Below are positions 1-8,945 of a stretch of DNA of 64,000 nucleotides, piece after piece. A model generated the notes under the pieces. It was not told where the DNA came from. It ran no database searches and saw only the letters and a program-made list of their open reading frames with translations. Positions within the stretch are counted from its first letter, which is position 1; the number at the start of each line of letters is the position of its first letter. The position numbers and the translations under genes were made by a program. The DNA is from Distichodus sexfasciatus (Eukaryota > Chordata > Actinopteri > Characiformes > Distichodontidae): assembly GCA_032718565.1 (NCBI GenBank), contig JAVGVS010000097.1, positions 74,136 to 138,135 on the forward strand, in the 5' to 3' direction.

Positions 1-210
1 ACGAGTTAAGAAATTCATGACAACTTTGCTTATTTTAAGAATATTAAAGCTAAAAATATGGAAAAATGTAAAGTTTTTTTTCTTGTTTTAGGAGATCTTA
101 ACAAGATAAATTTTCTCACTATATTGACAGATAATTTTGCTTGATTCTGGAACCTTTTGTCTTATTATCCTTTTCTTTTTCTTATTTTCTGACACTGATT
201 TTTTGCAGTG
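1..210. mobile_element. CACTGC-terminal MITE, copy 1 (right part)
   Basis: This stretch matches 28108-28310 almost base for base and ends in TTTTTTGCAGTG, the inverse of the CACTGCAAAAA that opens the complete copy at 27864. Its left end lies outside the window. It is AT-rich and has no coding capacity, so a non-autonomous terminal-inverted-repeat DNA element is inferred. A third, truncated copy is at 4739. Confidence 0.7.
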
Positions 211-238
211 TAGTGATAGCACTCGCAATTTGCACTTG

Positions 239-276
239 TAATTATTATTATTATTATTGTTATTATTATTATTATT
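239..276. repeat. (ATT)n microsatellite
   Basis: An imperfect ATT trinucleotide run with one G interruption, directly after the MITE end. The short frames that cross it are low-complexity Tyr/Ile runs and are not genes. Confidence 0.9.
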
Positions 277-617
277 TTAAATTGGGCTGCACTAGAACTC
301 ACGTGTTCCTCTTCCTTTATCTGTCCACATAGATAAACTAACCTCACGGAGTGATTTCCACCCCTACCAAACACCACAACACACACGGTCGTTTGTAAAA
401 ACAGTGGTGTGTGAGGGTGTGATACTCTGGTGTAAGATAAAAACAGCTTTCCCCAGCCGTCTGAGGATAAGACGGGACTCGGTTCCACTCTGAAGATTCT
501 CTCCCTTCCCGAAAGACAGCTTTAGTGTTTTTGTTGAGTGACTTCAGAGGCTCACATTCTTTTCTGACTTCTTCAGTTCTTCGCTACGCTTTTCATCTGG
601 AACACTCTGGGTTCTGA
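277..617. other. Unassigned sequence
   Basis: Mixed-composition sequence. A 107-codon minus-strand frame reaches into it from the ATT run, but it has no recognisable domain. I see no gene, RNA or clear repeat. Confidence 0.5.
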
Positions 618-727
618 GAGCAGAAGCGGTTTTGGGTTTTATCTCCCCTCGGAGACGGTCAGAACGTTGTCTGCGGTGTAGCTCCTGACCCGAATCCTGT
701 TTCGGTTAACATGGTCAGCAGCAGTGT
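618..727 (+). repeat. Diverged ~105-bp repeat, copy A
   Basis: This segment aligns by eye with 2248-2353 at roughly 70-75 percent. The best-kept core is the string TGTTTCGGTTAAC followed by GATCAGCAG or GGTCAGCAG. The two copies are in the same orientation about 1.6 kb apart, with a hAT insertion between them. The family is unknown to me. Confidence 0.5.
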
Positions 728-765
728 TGCGTAATGATAGTAACATGTTAATTGTAGTTTGTAGT

Positions 766-974
766 GTCTCTTTTTCCTACCTCTAGTTTAACGTTTTTAA
801 TATTTTATAGCCATGTGTATATATTTTGTTATTCTGTGTGACTTATTGTATTTATATATTTTTATATACCTTTTACTTATGTGCCTTATCTGTTTAAAAT
901 ATACCACCTGGAGCCTTATTGTCTCGTGGTTCAATGTATGTGTACATGACACAAAAAAGTTTACTTTGACTTTA
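766..974 (+). repeat. Retroposon-like tail family, copy 1 (diverged)
   Basis: The order of landmarks matches seven other copies: CTCTAGTTTAA, a TATATTTTGT block, a CTTATGTGCCTTAT block, CTGGAGCC, GTCTCGT and a closing GTTTACTTTGACTTT. This copy has lost the usual GCAGAGATGACAAT motif. The uniform 3' end and variable 5' end suggest a LINE 3' end or a SINE. Other copies: 6930, 26150, 26455, 33560, 34690, 36865 and 41765. Confidence 0.6.
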
Positions 975-1026
975 AATTGGCTGTATCTTGCTTTTACTGA
1001 CAGTTGTTGATTTGAAGTCTAGCTTT

Positions 1027-1732
1027 TTGGGGCTGCCACAAATAATCGATTAAATTGATTAAATCGATTAAATCGATTAAATCGATTATTCCGATAGTTG
1101 GCAACTAATATAATAATGGATTAGTTGGGTCTACGTTATTACACACATACGTACAGTGGCTACTCCCTAATGTCTGGTCAGTAAGCTAAGCAAAGCCGCA
1201 GTGGCAGTAAAGCAGCATTAAGCTGGACGCCGACCGCCATAAAAGAAGAATAAGAAGGAGACGAGAACCAGTACCGTGTCTTGCCGTCACAAAAACTGCA
1301 GTAACTGCGTAGAAACACATGAATGACATTTTTCACGATGTAAACACACGTGCTGTTTGTTATCACACGACTCTCTCAGGGAAGTCATTCACTAAAGCGT
1401 CCAGTTCAGTCAAATCTCACCATTTATTACAGACAAAACTCATTTATAGCTGATAAATAACAACAACCAGCGTTCTACTCACAATACAGACATTTACTGG
1501 ATATTTTCAGTGATTATTCCGAAGTGTGTCCACCGTGTTATTGTGACGTGACTCTCATGTGGAACGCCATCTTGCACAAAAATGTACTTCTCTCCCAGAA
1601 ATGAGTCAAAAATGAGTTATAGGCCAAAATGAGTCCAAATTGGATAAAAATGGCTAAACTTTCATATTTCTTCATTTTCAATTAATCTGATTTTTTTTTC
1701 TCCGATTAATAATCGATTCGATTAATCAAAAA
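1027..1732. mobile_element. hAT-type non-autonomous element with 8-bp TSD
   Basis: The element is bounded by the perfect 8-bp repeat CTAGCTTT at 1019-1026 and 1733-1740, the target-duplication length of the hAT superfamily. It opens with TTGGGGCTGCC followed by a run of ATCGATTAA units, and closes with AATCGATTCGATTAATC and A-rich sequence, so the ends are partly complementary. The interior carries AGAAGAATAAGAAGGAG-like sequence and stop codons in all frames. No transposase is present. Confidence 0.75.
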
Positions 1733-1740
1733 CTAGCTTT

Positions 1741-2247
1741 ACAGATCAGTCGTGGACCACAAAGCACTGTTGAAGTCGCTCTGGTTAACAGCGTCTGCTA
1801 AGTAACAACACTGCGAAACCTTTGGCACAAGAGAAAAATTGTGCGAGTAACGGAGCTTTTTCCTACAGACTGTCACCTACAGTCATTATGCTGCACCACG
1901 TCACTCTCCTCTGGTTGTAGAAAACTGCAGTAAACTACATTTGAACGTTTTACAATGACAAGTCCTACTTCCACAGTTATTCTGGTGAAAGTAACTCAAA
2001 GGTAATGCAGGAGTCAGTACAATTTAGAGACAGTAATATTGCACATTTAATAATGCACATCTTTGTGATATTAAGATAACTGAAGGAAACACACGGCTGT
2101 AGTGATGGACTGGACGTGGTTTTTAAGGGGTCAATGAATGAACGCACACTGGGAAGAGTATTAACCGAATTTAAATAATAATCGTTTTGGAAAGATTACA
2201 CCGATTAAAGGGTTTAGATCATTTTGTTTTATACATATTTAATCCTT
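1741..2247. other. Unassigned sequence
   Basis: AT-rich sequence without an open frame of note, simple repeats or a recognised mobile element. Confidence 0.5.
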
Positions 2248-2353
2248 GAGCAGAGACGTTTTATCGTTTTTATCTTCCCGCAGAGACAGTGAGAGTGTAG
2301 TTCCCCGTGCAGCTTGGACCCGAGTCTTGTTTCGGTTAACAGGATCAGCAGTA
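2248..2353 (+). repeat. Diverged ~105-bp repeat, copy B
   Basis: This is the second copy of the segment at 618-727. It shares a GAGCAGAG-like start, a TATCT(C/T)CC block and TGTTTCGGTTAAC. A 69-codon frame starting at 2314 runs through it into the TG repeat; it has no recognisable motif and I do not call it a gene. Confidence 0.5.
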
Positions 2354-2499
2354 CCAGCTGCAGGAGTCACAGAGTAAACATCAGGCCTTTGTGCTCAGCC
2401 TCTTTATCAGACGTCTCATTAGGAAGTGTTCCAGATGTTCCCCAAGCGTTCGCCAGCTCGCCGTGGCGCTCAGGAGTGGGTTTGGATCGCTTCTACATC

Positions 2500-2522
2500 G
2501 TGTGTGTGTGTGTGTGTGTGTG
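2500..2522. repeat. (TG)n microsatellite
   Basis: About eleven uninterrupted TG units. Confidence 0.95.
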
Positions 2523-2674
2523 AGGTTTTGTTTTGAGCAGATCAGTGCTGATGATCGTCAATGTAAATAGGTTTCCAGAGTGGAACCAAAGGGAGTTTGT
2601 CATCAAACGCTCCCATCAGTGACTTATTGACTTTTACATTAACAATTTTACAGCATTTATTACACGCTGTTTTC

Positions 2675-3645
2675 TACGGATGCACCGATCGATCGGCCAG
2701 CGATCGGAATCGGACGATTTTTGGCCTGATCGGCCGATCACTCACACGTATTGCCGATTTCAAACCAATCTTGCGCATGCGCATTACTTGCAGCACAGCC
2801 ACGCGCGCATTCAGGCAGCGTTCACATGTACGCTCAACGGAGGCGTTTCTCATTCACTTTGAATGGGGTGACTTCGTGCGGCGACGAAATGAATTTTGAG
2901 TGCGTGAGTATGGCATCACATCAGTGCCAAAACTAGAGCGCGCAAAATGGCTTGCCGCAAAACATTCGCGGTTGTGATAATATTGCGCGCGAACTGTGTT
3001 TTTCCTCTCGCGAATGTCTTTTTTTCTCTCAATGTGTTAAATGTTCTCGTGCCCGAAGTAGATTACCGACGAGCAGCTTTTTTGCTCAGTGAGATTTCTG
3101 CGCGCGCGGTTTGAAAGGGGGCGGGTTTTGGCAGATTGGGGGCAGGGTTTTTGCACTTGTCTGTCCCCAATTCAACATAAACACAGATGCACAAGTCAAT
3201 CACTAGATGATCAGCCATTTTTCATAGTTGAGGAAACAGGCTTCAGAAATCTGATAAATCACCTCTGCCCAAAATACACAATGCCAAGTAGGCGTTACTT
3301 TTCGGATGTCGAGTTACCGGAGTTGTTACATTTTACGAGTTACCTTTTATTTATTTAAATTTGTAAAGAAAATTTGTTATGAAAATAAAGCATTATATTA
3401 AAGAAAATTTGATTCTTGTTTGTATTTGCTGTAGAGCTGCCACTATTATATGTCACTATTATAAAAGTAACTAGTAATTGAAACCCATTTTTTTGTGTCG
3501 ATGTCGTCGACTACTCGCAGCAGCTCTAATTTTCTGTTATCTGGGGAAAAAAATCGGTATCGGAAAAATCGGTATCGGCCGATCACACTTACAAAAAAAT
3601 CGGTGATTGGAATCGGCCAAGAAAATTGCAATCGGTGCATCCCTA
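2675..3645. mobile_element. hAT-type element with GGATGCACCGAT ends
   Basis: The left end reads TACGGATGCACCGATCGATC and the right end ATCGGTGCATCCCTA, an inverted pair with one mismatch in the outer 12 bases. The flanks are CTGTTTTC (2667-2674) and CTCTTTTC (3646-3653), an 8-bp target duplication with one mismatch, as expected for hAT. Both ends hold several GATCGG/CGGCCGATC units. The interior is CpG-rich and frames of up to 100 codons show no transposase motif. It is interrupted by a second small element at 3432-3528. A deleted relative is at 6413. Confidence 0.8.
3432..3528. mobile_element. 97-bp hAT-like MITE nested in 2675-3645
   Basis: The ends are TAGAGCTGC and GCAGCTCTA, perfect inverted repeats. 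The flanks are ATTTGCTG (3424-3431) and ATTTTCTG (3529-3536), an 8-bp duplication with one mismatch. The interior carries GTCGATGTCGTCGACTACT. It therefore inserted into the larger element after that element arrived. Confidence 0.75.
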
Positions 3646-3660
3646 CTCTTTTCTAATTTC

Positions 3661-3769
3661 AGGGACAGTCTCCATCAAGCAACTTGGGGTTAGGGGTCTT
3701 GCTCAGGGCCCCAGTGATTTTAGTGCTGGAGGTAGGATTTGAACCCACGACCTCTTGGTCCAGAGGCAA
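3661..3769 (-). mobile_element. tRNA-derived SINE head (minus), second SINE family
   Basis: Read on the minus strand, the segment holds a box-B-like GTGGGTTCAAATCC after CCAAGAGGTC, followed by ACCTCCAGCACTAAAATCAC. A related copy is at 37775-37975. It differs from the main SINE family of this window, which has ACCGGTAAAGGTACCACTGA after box B. Confidence 0.6.
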
Positions 3770-3856
3770 GTCGAGTTTGACAAAATTTCTTTACTCAAAT
3801 TTCACTCGAAATTAAGCATTTGGAAGTTTGAAGTTGAAAGAACAACCTCACCAACA

Positions 3857-3962
3857 GCAGTGGTTAGCGCTGCCGCCTCACAGCGAGAAGGCCCTGGGTT
3901 CGATCCCCGGGTCGGCCGTAGGGTCTGTCTGTTTGGAGTTTGTGAAGATGCGAAGATGCCCA
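3857..3962 (+). mobile_element. V-SINE-like element, truncated
   Basis: It shows GTGGTTAGCGCTGCCGCCTC (box A region), GGGTTCGATCCCCGGGTC (box B region) and a GTTTGGAGTTTG stretch, as in the longer copy at 22035-22340. The tail is missing. V-SINEs include the zebrafish DANA family. Confidence 0.7.
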
Positions 3963-4419
3963 GCCTCAGTGAGCTAATTTAAACCCACTTATGGGTTTAT
4001 TTGCTGTCTCTTGCATTACGTAAGTCTTCTGCGTTATACCTTATGCAAGCGATGTTCACTTAAGTTCATTTGGCTCCAATTCAGCTGTGTATCAACATTT
4101 CACATTCTAGTTTACAATATCACTTCAAACACTTGTAGTGACTTTACAGCATTGCCGAAGTCCAAAACACACAGTGACTCATTAAACAACGGTAAACGGG
4201 GTGGAGACGTCCTACGCAAAGCAGATGTGGGTCAAGTCTTTCCCAAGATGTTCAACATGTGCTAAAAGCCTCCATTAGTTTTCCTTGATTGTTAGCAAAT
4301 ATTTGTGACAAGCTTTAACTTTGTGAATTATGTTGCTTTTCCTCCGAATGCTGAAGAGCACCAGAAAAAAAACATTAGCATATTGGATTTTCTTCAGTTC
4401 TACAGTTAATAGTAACTGT
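3963..4419. other. Unassigned sequence
   Basis: An 84-codon frame at 4011-4265 has no recognisable domain and ordinary AT-rich composition. Nothing else is supported. Confidence 0.5.
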
Positions 4420-4640
4420 AATAGTTCTAATAGTTGAGTGGATTTCTGCTTGAAGCGCTCTGAGCACTGCGGTAAAAAAAGGTCTCCACCGAACCTTTTT
4501 TCCACCGAAGGTGCTTAGCGCTCTGAACGCTGAAGCTCATTAGATTCGTATTGAAAATAGGACTGTCCATCAAACGCCTTTTTTGCACTGAGAGTGATCA
4601 AAACCTCACTTCCGGAGCACTTTCTCTGTGCATGTTGCTG
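4420..4640 (-). mobile_element. Rearranged fragment of the 52-kb MITE family
   Basis: 4420-4560 matches the minus strand of 52110-52250, including TTGAAGCGCTCTGAGC and CGCTGAAGCTCAT. The next bases, from CTGTCCATCAAACGCC through GATCAAAACCTCACTTCC, match the opposite end of the same family (about 52670-52735, minus strand). Two parts of the element are thus joined end to end here. Confidence 0.55.
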
Positions 4641-4738
4641 CCAAGTTACGAAAGCTTCATCGGCTGTTCTGAGTTTGTTCCTATTTCATGTAAACATTGT
4701 AACGCGTCCCTTTGAGATCAGTGGTTTAGATTCCGCTA

Positions 4739-4800
4739 CACTGCAAAAAATGAAATCTTAACAAGCCAGAAAATCTTAAAAAGAAAATACTGTTGACGGA
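4739..4800. mobile_element. CACTGC-terminal MITE, left-end fragment
   Basis: It begins CACTGCAAAAAATGAAATC and follows the complete copy at 27864 for about 55 bases, then diverges. No right end follows. Confidence 0.65.
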
Positions 4801-5107
4801 AAGGCAGACACGGGCTGAAAGCGTCCGCACAAAATTAAAAGCCGATTCTTGCTTTTTTTTATTTTTTACTTTTCTTGAATTCAGAGAGACGGTTGCCATT
4901 GGCGACTGGGATGTAAAAATTAGTCACAAAATAATAAATCTAGTCGCATTGACGAACATTTTAGTCGCCCGTATTTCACACAAACTTGTGGCCAGAATCT
5001 CCAAGCCTCCAAGTTTCTGGCTTGTTGTCTCCCCCTAGACATTGAAGTCAGGTAGGACAACAAATCACATCCACCGACTACGACCAGCCTGATGTAGTGA
5101 AGTACCA
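4801..5107. other. Unassigned sequence
   Basis: The sequence includes a T-rich tract near 4850-4870 and short frames on both strands without motifs. I see no gene. Confidence 0.5.
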
Positions 5108-5200
5108 TTGAGTGGTATCGGTGCGTGGTGTCGGCAGTACGAATATTTTAACGAATTATCGGCCCGATACCTGATACTGGTGTAGGTATCGATGCAATCA
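5108..5200. mobile_element. hAT-like end fragment (ATCGGCCCGATACC type)
   Basis: It holds GGTATCGGTGC near the start and ATTATCGGCCCGATACC then GGTATCGATGCAATC near the end, resembling the CGATCGG-rich tips of hAT MITEs elsewhere in the window. No target duplication was found. Confidence 0.4.
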
Positions 5201-5404
5201 TAGCAAAAAACGGACGTAGAAAATGGACAGAACTCACTAATGAGTGCACATAGAAGCACCTCACACCACAATAGGCCGCACATTTTAGAGTTGGAACAAA
5301 GTCTCTAGCACAAAAACTGTAGGAGGAGCAGCGGTCAGAAAAAGTGGGTGGAATAAAAATCTGATAACAATATGTGATGCTCACCACAGTCGCATTATAC
5401 ATAT

Positions 5405-5652
5405 GTGACGTGATCTGCCGTAATGATTCGGAAGTCGGCGTTCTATTTATTTAGATACGGGCCGATTATGTTGACAAACATCAAAAATATTGATTTTTCT
5501 TTTTTGGTCTTATATGAAAGAAAAGGTCTTCAAAATTAATCTGGTCTCCAAAAAAAGAAAAATTGATATTTTTGTGATATTTTCAACATAATCGGGCCGT
5601 ATCTAAATAAATAGAACGCCGACTTTCGACTCATTACGGCAGATCGGGTCAC
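5405..5652. mobile_element. Palindromic GTGAC-terminal element with 4-bp TSD
   Basis: The two arms, about 110 bases each, are near-perfect reverse complements: GATCTGCCGTAATGA and AGTCGGCGTTCTATTTATTT on the left recur inverted on the right. A spacer of roughly 30 bases separates them. The element starts GTGAC and ends GTCAC, and is flanked on both sides by ATAT (5401-5404, 5653-5656). A TA duplication with TGTGAC/GTCACA ends would also fit. It has no coding capacity. Confidence 0.75.
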
Positions 5653-5656
5653 ATAT

Positions 5657-6412
5657 TTTAATTTAAATGTTATATAATTTAACTGTAAATATTTATCATT
5701 ATCATCAGACCGAGTCTTGAATCTGACGTAGACTTTTCTTAAGAACAAGACTTGGGTGAATGAGGTCCATTGTCTCCAAATAACGAATTTGTCACACCAG
5801 GTTCTTCATGCACTGCTGGATTAGATTTGTGCAGAACTGCAGACGGTGACATCATTCAGCATAAATCATAATTCAGCTTTGTTTGCTCTCCTGGTGGATG
5901 GAAAGTCTTTTTTATCCTTCGAGCAGAGTGAAAAATCTCACTCCTCAAGGCTTTCCATCGTTGTAGTACACTGTGTCCCAGGTCTGTGTTTGTTCAGGTG
6001 TGATAAAAACTCCTCTAAGATTTCACCCAAAGTCACAGATAAATTGTTCAGAAGAAGGAGATTGAGCATGGTGAGGGGAGAGGGGGTTAAACACCTCCCA
6101 GACCCTCCTGTTGAACGACTGCCAGCATTTACATGAAGCTGCTCATCAAAAGGGGAATTATCATAGCTTAATTGGCTCCATCAAGGTGGCAACTAGACGA
6201 TGATTTGGAAACGTGATACTCGCTCCGTGAGGAAGTTCGATGATGTGAATTAATTTCACTGACTTCACTGTCAGACGCGGTGAGCTTTAATTTGGTAATC
6301 ATTTTTCAACTCGGTGGTTTCTGTTTTGAAGTGTTTAAGCAGAACAGATGATATCTGCACATACTTGTTCCGTATTGAATGTCAGCTCAGACTTTTTAAG
6401 AAGTTTTCATAC
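5657..6412. other. Unassigned sequence
   Basis: A 96-codon plus-strand frame at 5846-6136 has no domain that I recognise and no homologous copy here. It could be chance. No repeat is clear. Confidence 0.45.
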
Positions 6413-6902
6413 TAGGGATGCACCGATCGATCGGCCAGCGATCGGAATCGGCCGTATTGCCGATTCACACGTATCACACGTATTGCCGATTTCAAACCGA
6501 TCTTGCGCATGCGCATTACTTGCAGCACAGCCACGCGCGCATTCAGGCAGCGTTCACATGTACGCTCAACGGAGGCTTTTCTCATTCACTTTGAATGGGG
6601 TGACATCGTGCGGCGACGAAATGAATTTTGGGTGCGTGAGTATGGCGTCACCTCAATGGCAAAACAAGAGCGTGCAAAAATTTCGCGGGCGTAAATTTCA
6701 AAGTTGCACGCACAAATGTGAAATTCGAGAGCACAAAATTAATAATCGAGTGCGCGGTTGAGATAATATTGCGCGCGAACTGCATTTTTCCTCTCGTGAA
6801 TGTCTTCGCGACAAATGGCTTTTTTGCTCGAGTGAGATTTCTGCGTGCGCGGTTTGAAAGGGGGCGGGGTTTTTTTTGTGTCGATGTCGTCGACTACTTG
6901 CA
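6413..6902. mobile_element. hAT-type element, deleted copy of 2675-3645
   Basis: It starts TAGGGATGCACCGATCGATC and tracks the copy at 2675 through TTGCGCATGCGCATTACTTG and GTTTGAAAGGGGGCGGG. It then jumps within a T-run to GTGTCGATGTCGTCGACTAC, sequence that belongs to the nested 97-bp MITE of the first copy, and stops. The right terminal repeat is missing. A 137-codon frame crossing it has no transposase motif. Confidence 0.75.
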
Positions 6903-6929
6903 AGACCATAATTGTAGGCTTAGTAACTA

Positions 6930-7088
6930 ATTGTCTCTCTTTCTGCTTCTAGTTTAAAGTGTATATTTTATATTCTGTTTATAAATTGTTTATTTCATGT
7001 GCCTTATTTGTGCTTTGTTCCTTGTTCTTTGCACTGTTAAAACTGGAGTCATGTCGTCTCGTCTCTCTGTATGCCTGAACAGTATATA
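6930..7088 (+). repeat. Retroposon-like tail family, copy 2 (cut by Tc1)
   Basis: It follows the family through TTTAAAGTGTATATTTTATA, the GTGCCTTATTTGT block and GTCTCGTCTCTCTGTAT. It stops at TATA, where the Tc1-like element begins. The expected GCAGAGATGACAAT ending is not found on the far side. Confidence 0.7.
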
Positions 7089-7705
7089 CAGTGCATCCGG
7101 AAAGTATTCACAGCGTTCCACTTTTTCCACAATATCCTATGTTACAGCCTTATTCCCAAATAGATTGAATTCATCTTTTACCTCAAAATTCTACACACAA
7201 TACCCCATAATGACAAAGTGAAAAACGTTTATTTGAAACATTTTTATTGCAAATTTATTAAAAATAAAAAAACAAAAATCAAACATTTACATAAGTATTC
7301 ACAGCGTCTGCTCAATACTTTGTCGAAGCACCTTTGGCAGCAATTACAGCCTCAAGTCTTTTTGAGTATGACGCCACAAGCTTGGCACACCTATTTTTGG
7401 GCAGTTCCCATCATTCTTCTTTGCAGAACCTCTCCAGGTCCATCAGGTTGGGTGGGGAGCGTCGGTGCACGGCAATTTTCATATCTCTCCAGATCTCTCA
7501 AATCTGGGCTCTGGCTGGACCACTCAAGGACATTCACAGTTGTCCTGAAGCCACTGCTTTGTTATCTTGGCTGTGTGTTTAGGGTCGTTGTTGTCCTGTT
7601 GGAAGATGAACCGTCGCCCCAGTCCGAGGTCCGGAGCACTCTGAAGGTTATCATCAAGGATGTCTCTGTACATTGCTGCATTCATCTTTCCCTCGACCCT
7701 GATTA
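7089..7705 (-). mobile_element. Tc1-like transposon, truncated
   Basis: After a TA dinucleotide (7087-7088) the element opens CAGTGCATCCGGAAAGTATT, a typical fish Tc1-like terminal repeat. It continues into a transposase remnant on the minus strand. The far half, with the transposase N-terminus and the other terminal repeat, is gone; a minus-strand SINE abuts at about 7692-7705. Confidence 0.85.
7312..7705 (-). pseudogene. Tc1-family transposase C-terminal remnant
   Basis: Tc1 transposases are nuclear DDE enzymes that cut and rejoin their element at TA sites. The minus strand shows GKMNAAMYRDI, then GRRFIFQQDNNDPKHTAK around the second catalytic Asp, then SQSPDL, and in another frame CAKLVASYSKRLEAVIAAKG up to a stop at 7312-7314. 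The usual family residues around the catalytic Glu (NPIE) are not found: SQSPDL runs straight into RDLE. The N-terminal helix-turn-helix domains and first Asp are missing. About 130 codons survive with frameshifts, so it is dead. Confidence 0.85.
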
Positions 7706-7815
7706 GTCTCCCTAGACCCTGACTCAGTGGTAACTTTACCGGCCCTGGATTCGAACCTGCGACCTTCTGATCACGGGGCGAACACCCTACCTTTAGGCCA
7801 CCAACTGGGCCATGC
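7692..7815 (-). mobile_element. Main tRNA-SINE family, copy 1 (head)
   Basis: On the minus strand it reads GGCCCAGTTGGTGGCCTAAA, TGATCAGAAGGTCGCAGGTT (box B region) and GGCCGGTAAAGTTACCACTG. It abuts the broken Tc1 element. Confidence 0.75.
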
Positions 7816-8619
7816 AAGCATTTTTAGGAGTGCTCAAGCCTTAAACTTTAACTCAGCACCCCCTGAAATATAATAGCTTTAATTTTGAGAAGTAGCCAGT
7901 TCTCAAACCTTAGATTTGCCAAAATTGCCTTTTACAGTTGTAATAAATAAAGACGGGCCCAAATGGACCAGTAAAATCCTTGCACGAGTCGGATCCTCCT
8001 CTGACTGGTTGGTGCGTCCGCAATTGCTTGTTGGTTTAATTCAAATGGGCATTTTAATGTACTGCAGACGCTACACAGCGCACCTTGGTGTCATCGTTCT
8101 CAACAGCGAGACGTAAAGGGATGGCTAATGGAGTCAGAATTAACGAGAGGAACATATTAAAATATAGGTGCAATAGTTGTGATTTGAGCTTGAAATTTAA
8201 ATAAAAAACTAATCTCTTTTTAGTAGACCTTCTGTTCAAAACAAAGTGATGTTACATTATGTATGACGTTTGATTGATGTTTTCATTTTGGATTGATATT
8301 TTGGGCTTGTTAGTTATTGAATCGATGCACCTAAAGTAATTTAACAAGACATTGTTATTATATTACCAGGACACCTTATAGGTGGAGCTACAACTTCATG
8401 AAAAATTGTTAAAAACTGTTTGGAGCAAAGCGTCATTGCTGATGCGAAGGGAGGTATTGCAAGGCGAAAACACATCATTTTGTCAATTTTTATTGTTCAC
8501 TGTAAGAGTTGCCCTGCGTCATTAATATGAAAATATCATTGTGATAACTCATTTTTAAGGTGTTGTGGGTGATAAAATAATTCTGTGTGCAACAGTGAAA
8601 GAAGTTTGAAAATCTGAAA
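7816..8619. other. Unassigned sequence
   Basis: AT-rich. Short frames of 60-66 codons carry no motif. Nothing recognised. Confidence 0.5.
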
Positions 8620-8945
8620 ACTCGCCTTACAAAAATAAAATGTTTGCTGCAAACTTGTGGTGATTTTGTGGCGAACAGTGGAGTTTGTCAGAATATGTTG
8701 CCACATGTTTGCCATTGTCAGACGCTAGTGGCAAGTGTACTGGCAGCAATGACAGATTGCCACTAGTGATAAATGTATTTGTAGTAAACTTTTGGTGAAA
8801 ATTTGCCAGGTGCACAAGGTTTGCTAGAAGTCCACTACAAGTTTGCCACAAACCAAATTTGCATGTGAAAATAAGACCTTGCTGCAAATTTGCGACAACA
8901 TTGCCAAAGGTTAACAGCAACTGTTTGGCAGAAGCCTCAAATTTA
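8620..8945. repeat. TTTGCCAC/TTTGCAGCAAA-rich composite repeat
   Basis: The stretch is built from variants of TTTGCTGCAAA, GTTTGCCAC and GCCACTAGTG on both strands, with CTAGTGGCAAG and TTGCCACTAGTG facing each other near 8728 and 8757. A short related piece (AATTTGCAGCAAACTTGTG) is at 26636. It may be a degraded palindromic DNA element. The 97-codon minus-strand frame through it is repetitive and probably not coding. Confidence 0.45.

Noticed and set aside
6348..6761. 137-codon plus-strand frame as a hAT transposase
   Set aside because: It crosses the left edge of the element and has no hAT dimerisation or DDE motif; the homologous copy at 2675 does not conserve it.
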